Assembly (NCBI GenBank): GCA_022575985.1
Contig: JAKSXM010000272.1
Location: 26,491,501 to 26,555,500 of the forward strand
DNA from: Anagrus nilaparvatae
Lineage: Eukaryota > Arthropoda > Insecta > Hymenoptera > Mymaridae
Length of the DNA: 64,000 nucleotides
Reading direction: 5' to 3'
The position numbers were made by a program, and so were the translations under genes. The notes beneath the pieces are model-generated. The model searched no databases. It was not told where the DNA came from and was given only the letters and a program-made list of their open reading frames with translations. Below are positions 60,310-64,000 of this stretch, piece after piece (the first letter of the stretch is position 1; the number at the start of each line of letters is the position of its first letter).

Positions 60310-61095
60310 TTTTGTTCCTCAATGAGGAACCTTTGTGATGGGTCAAATTTTGATTTTTGATTTTTTGGCATTTAAGCACGTTTTGGGACCTCAGGAAGCT
60401 AAAAAACCGGTTTTTAAAAAAGTATGTATGTGTGTGTGTGTGTGTGTGTGTGTATGTAACCGACGAAATTTCACAACCATTATGGAATTAAGACCTAATT
60501 TTTTTTTCAAAAATTTTTTTATCAATAAAGCTCGAGATACTTTTTTTTTTTTTAATTTGGATGTAATACCTCATTTATTTCCACGAAAGTACTTATATTT
60601 GAAAGTACGATTTTTACTCGATATCTCGAATCTGATAATTAATTTTTTGAAAATTTTTTTCCCAAAATATTCTCCACAAAAAAATACAAAAAACACCAAA
60701 TTATTTTTTCTCTTTGGACGTAGTACCTAATTTATTTCTATGAGAGTACTAGTTTTAGAAAGTTCGTTTATAGTAATATTTTGGATCTGATACCGAATTT
60801 TTTCAAAATTTTTTTCTCAAAATTAAAAAAACTATATATTTTTTTTTGGTGTAGTACTTCATTTAATTCTATAAAAGTACTTATAATTGAAAATATGGTT
60901 TTTACTCGATATCTCGAAACTGATAATTAATTTTTTGAAAATTTGTTCCAAAATTTTGGATCAATAAAAAAAACATTTAAAAATTAATAGAAATTTATGT
61001 ATGATTGTATGCTTGTTATCTGTGATATCTGTGGCATATTGAAGTATTAAGCTCATTGTTTGAGGAACCTTAGTGCCAGCTAGTTAGCGGGGTAT
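60310..61095 (+). repeat. Long repeat with GT microsatellite, copy 2 (opposite orientation)
   Basis: Begins 'ttcctcaatgaggaaccttt' and ends 'ctcattgtttgaggaacctt' plus 'agtgccagctagtta', the inverse of the ends of 37440-38520. Internal order is the mirror of that copy: 'caaattttgatttttgattt', 'agcacgttttgggacctcag', the (TG)n run at 60424-60454, 'ttaagacctaattttttttt', then a single pass of the module that is duplicated in copy 1. A frame of about 80 codons (60485-60730) is also open in copy 1 with mostly the same residues. Confidence 0.85.
60420..60456. repeat. (TG)n microsatellite
   Basis: 'gtatgtatgtgtgtg...tgtatgt' run, the mirror of the CA run at 38338, in the corresponding position of the sister repeat; shorter here. 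Confidence 0.95.
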
Positions 61096-62020
61096 TTTTA
61101 TGGCGCCGAGTAAAGGTGTGCCAATTCAAAAAACGTTGTTTCGAGAAAAACGCGTTTAAAGTTTCGGTGAAACGTATAACTTCTATAGCGGTGTCTCACT
61201 TAATCTCTATAACTTCTTTATTATTCAAGATTTCATTATAAAATTTTTTTCCATATACTTAAGATGTTTTCAAACCCAAAAAAACAAAAAACAAAAAATC
61301 GATTTTGAAAAAGTTCCAATTGTATCTACAACCTTAATATGATTAACCAGATTCGTATATTTTTATTGGGTGTGATATGCATTTAATTAATTTATATTTT
61401 CCTAACTTTGCATACATCAAAATGTCCATAAATTTACAATTACTAGGAAATTTAATAAATTGTAATTTCTAGAATATAAAAATATTTCCGAGAATTTTTT
61501 TGTGTAACATATTCATGATATTGGATAAACTATATAAATCAGAATTCCCAAAACATCAAAAATATTTCAAATTCATTGATGTGTGCATTAACTTGCATTT
61601 TAGCCCTTTTTATCAAAATTATTTACAAAATTCTCTTGACACGATACACACCCTACATAACTAAAAAAACAAAAGCAATAAATTTTATTTTTATTTTACA
61701 TACTAGAAATACCAAATCATTTTATAATACAATTAAAAAATTCATTTGATTGTGTTATCTTTTGATCCTTTTCAAAAAAAAAAAAAAAACCAAAATAAAT
61801 AATGTTATTGTTTAATTTTTCATGAAAACACAGCATCCTAAAGAAACAATGATAAAAATTTTTTTTTTTATTGTTTGTTTAAAAAAAAAAAAGCAAAGCC
61901 TTTTGAAATATATAAATCAACATAAAAGCTATATATACTGTGCATATAAAAAATTAAAATAATAAAATCCCATAAACTAACCAAAAATTATTGTCTTTTT
62001 CGTTGAAACCGTGTAATAAA
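61096..62020. other. Intron 5, AT-rich, no recognised feature
   Basis: A somewhat GC-richer start (61100-61200, 'gtttcgagaaaaacgcgttt') is unassigned; nothing else stands out. Confidence 0.55.
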
Positions 62021-62349
62021 TATACATTGGCCTGGCAGTTATTTTAAAAAGTTGCTTGGATTTTATATTACTGAATGAAGTTAGATGTTATTTATCAAAA
62101 AATTGATTTCCAAAATTATAGCTCTTTAGTCACTTATAAGTAAGAGCATGTGAAATAAAATTGTTTCTTATGGGATTGAAATTTCCTTGATTTAATTTTA
62201 TAAAAGCCCACGTATTTTGTGGTAGCAGTTAAGAGTGATTAAACGAGCTATAATTTTTAAAAGTCTTACTTTTTTATTAACAAGGCATCTAACTTTATCC
62301 AGTAATCAAAAACTAAAACACTTATTAAAATCACTGCCAGGCTAATATA
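62021..62349. mobile_element. MITE, 'tagcctggcagt' family, second intact copy
   Basis: Left 'tatacattggcctggcagtt' plus 'attttaaaaagttgcttgg' is inverse to right 'cttattaaaatcactgccag' plus 'gctaatata'. Subterminal 'ttactgaatgaagttagatg' pairs with 'catctaactttatccagtaa'. Same family as 31597-31835 but about 90 bases longer because of an extra central segment. Confidence 0.82.
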
Positions 62350-63269
62350 AATATACATAAATATTATAAAAGCAAAGTTATATATACAAATAGAGAACAA
62401 AAAAATACCTCTCTAAAAGTTTGAATAAGAATAACCAACTGAAAAAAAAGAGAGATAAGTTTTATTAATAGAAAAACACCAAATTCTTATAATAACATAA
62501 AATTTGAATAAACAAATAACTTAGCATTTTAATATTTTATTAGTATAAAACTCTCATAAACATATCTCCAAAAAATACAATATAAATATGGGTTTATTGA
62601 AGAATGAAAAAAAAAAATTGTATTGTAAAAATTCAATACTTTAATATTCAAAAAAATTCGTGCCAAAAAGGATATACATAAGCTTTTAGAGATAAAAATA
62701 CTTTTGAGATTCACAAGAAGATCTGTGTAAATATAAAGATTGGATTCCTTTTTGTAAGAATATAGTACGATCGACAGTTCTTTAGGTATAGTCTCAAACA
62801 ACTCATCTATATCTTACACTTTATATATATATTCAAAGCTCGAAACAAATTCATGGTAAAAATGAAAATTCAGACTCTAATGTATACATTTTTAGTATGT
62901 GGGTGTGTTTTGAAATAGAAAATTTGAATGTATCTTGATATGGTGGGCATATATATATATACTTTATATATTTTAAACATTAACATATATACTTATGAAA
63001 ATTATTGTCATGCAATATCAATAAAATAAATGACAAAATTTATTTTAAATTGCCTTAATAAAAATAATAATAATATTGTAAGTTAAAAAAATCTTGTTAA
63101 ACCAAAAGAAAAGTAAAAATTTTTTATATCAGGTATATTTTTTTATATACAATTTTCAATACTCAGCACATATCAATGATTTTGAAAAGACCAAAAATTA
63201 TGAAAACCAAAATTTGAACAGAATATTAAGGTAAGATTTTTACTATATTTAAACTTTATTTTTTTGTAA

Positions 63270-63304
<35 letters not shown>

Positions 63305-64000
63305 TAAAAGTATTAGTAAAAAAATCGAAATTCACCGGTTTTGAAAATTAGAATCTGGCAGAAACAGTTTGCTGACATGTATTAAATATATATAATATAT
63401 ATATATATGTCTTTAGAGAGCTAGTCGATACGAAAAGACCGCATATAGGGAGGGAACATGAGTGTTTGTAATGTGTCTAAAGAGTGTATCTGATATGCTG
63501 AATAAAATGTTACCTCGGTGGTAGTTACAAGTCTTTTTCTTGCACAGTCTGCTGACATGTTCAAAAAAAAAAAAAGAAAGAAATATACAAGCTGCTGAAA
63601 AGTTCTTGGCACGCCTTGTGATTTTTCTATATATACATTTTTATATATACATATATATTTCTTACTTTTTTCTATTTCTATCTATCTCTCTCTCTCTTTT
63701 CATACATACACCCAGTTTCTCTTTACCTCCCTCAGAGTTGTGTATTACATATAAGTATGTATATATAAATTTATATAAAGTTCAATGAAGGGTTTTACAG
63801 AAGGTATCGACAAAACGTCTACTGGTATTAACGTGTCAACCTTGTTCTACAGACAAATCTTGTATTGTAATATTTTCACAAAAGATTTGTGTTTATGGTT
63901 AAATTATATTTCAGAGGTGTGTTGAATAATACAAAAATATTTTATTTGGTAGCGATGTATTTTATTAGTTTTTTTTTTAAATAAAAATTTAAAACAAGTT
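62350..64000. other. Intron 5, last part in window
   Basis: AT-rich. TA arrays at 63267-63301 and 63388-63408, and a CT-rich stretch at 63683-63700. The acceptor-like 'gttttacag' at 63792-63800 and 'gttctacag' at 63844-63852 are not followed by sequence that continues the DPP-like protein after DWVYE in the needed phase. Confidence 0.55.

Noticed and set aside
63792..63860. 'gttttacag' and 'gttctacag' as acceptors for exon 6
   Set aside because: Following sequence does not give a Glu-rich start in the required phase and soon meets stops.

Overview
The window is arthropod nuclear DNA, most likely from an insect. It is strongly AT-rich, protein-coding sequence is rare and split by long introns, and the spaces are filled with decayed transposons of insect-type families: an R1-like LINE, another non-LTR tail, a FLYWCH-type MULE, a pogo/Tigger element, tRNA-derived repeats and many foldback MITEs. 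I cannot name the species; the R1-like LINE fragment reminds me of hymenopteran copies, but that is only an impression.

The one host gene I can support is on the + strand. Five consecutive coding exons (18083-18302, 27009-27103, 27168-27242, 39716-39768, 49185-49390) splice in frame into about 216 residues. They encode the N-terminal part of a type II membrane protein of the prolyl-oligopeptidase S9B group (DPP4/DPP6/DPP10-like; Drosophila omega is a member of this group): cytoplasmic stub, one membrane helix, and the first part of the extracellular beta-propeller, ending in the conserved DWVYE segment. The rest of the propeller and the alpha/beta-hydrolase domain lie beyond 64000, so the window cannot show whether the product is an active peptidase or a catalytically dead channel partner. 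Introns are about 8.7 kb, 64 bp, 12.5 kb, 9.4 kb and more than 14.6 kb.

Layout. 1-18 kb (upstream or earlier intron): a minisatellite-carrying element (776-1940), an R1-like LINE remnant (about 2030-2880, minus), foldback MITEs, a second LINE tail (about 13100-13660, minus), two GC-richer islands and a tRNA-derived SINE (about 15545-15905). 18-27 kb: exon 1, a relic of a multi-copy repeat (18420-18790) and a foldback bounded by TTAA (20234-21473). 27-39 kb: exons 2 and 3, an inverted second copy of the minisatellite element (about 32375-33143) abutting a foldback (33145-33947), and a long repeat with a CA microsatellite (37440-38520). 39-49 kb: exon 4, a short MITE, a pogo-type MITE, and a MULE transposase pseudogene broken by a Tigger insertion and by a foldback carrying a tRNA-like sequence, then a third minisatellite-family copy (47181-47745) and exon 5. 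49-64 kb: intron 5, with a striking nested pair of palindromic elements (55757-57501), a further foldback (57700-58440) and a plus-oriented copy of the CA/GT repeat (60310-61090).

The strongest unusual signals are: (i) an 886-bp near-perfect palindrome with CACAGT(G) ends and a 5-bp AGGCG target duplication inserted in another foldback, reminiscent of Transib/RSS heptamers; (ii) a family of at least three, perhaps four, elements with a shared head and a C-tract tail that can carry long minisatellites; (iii) a tRNA-like sequence enclosed by about 240-bp inverted arms inside a dead MULE.
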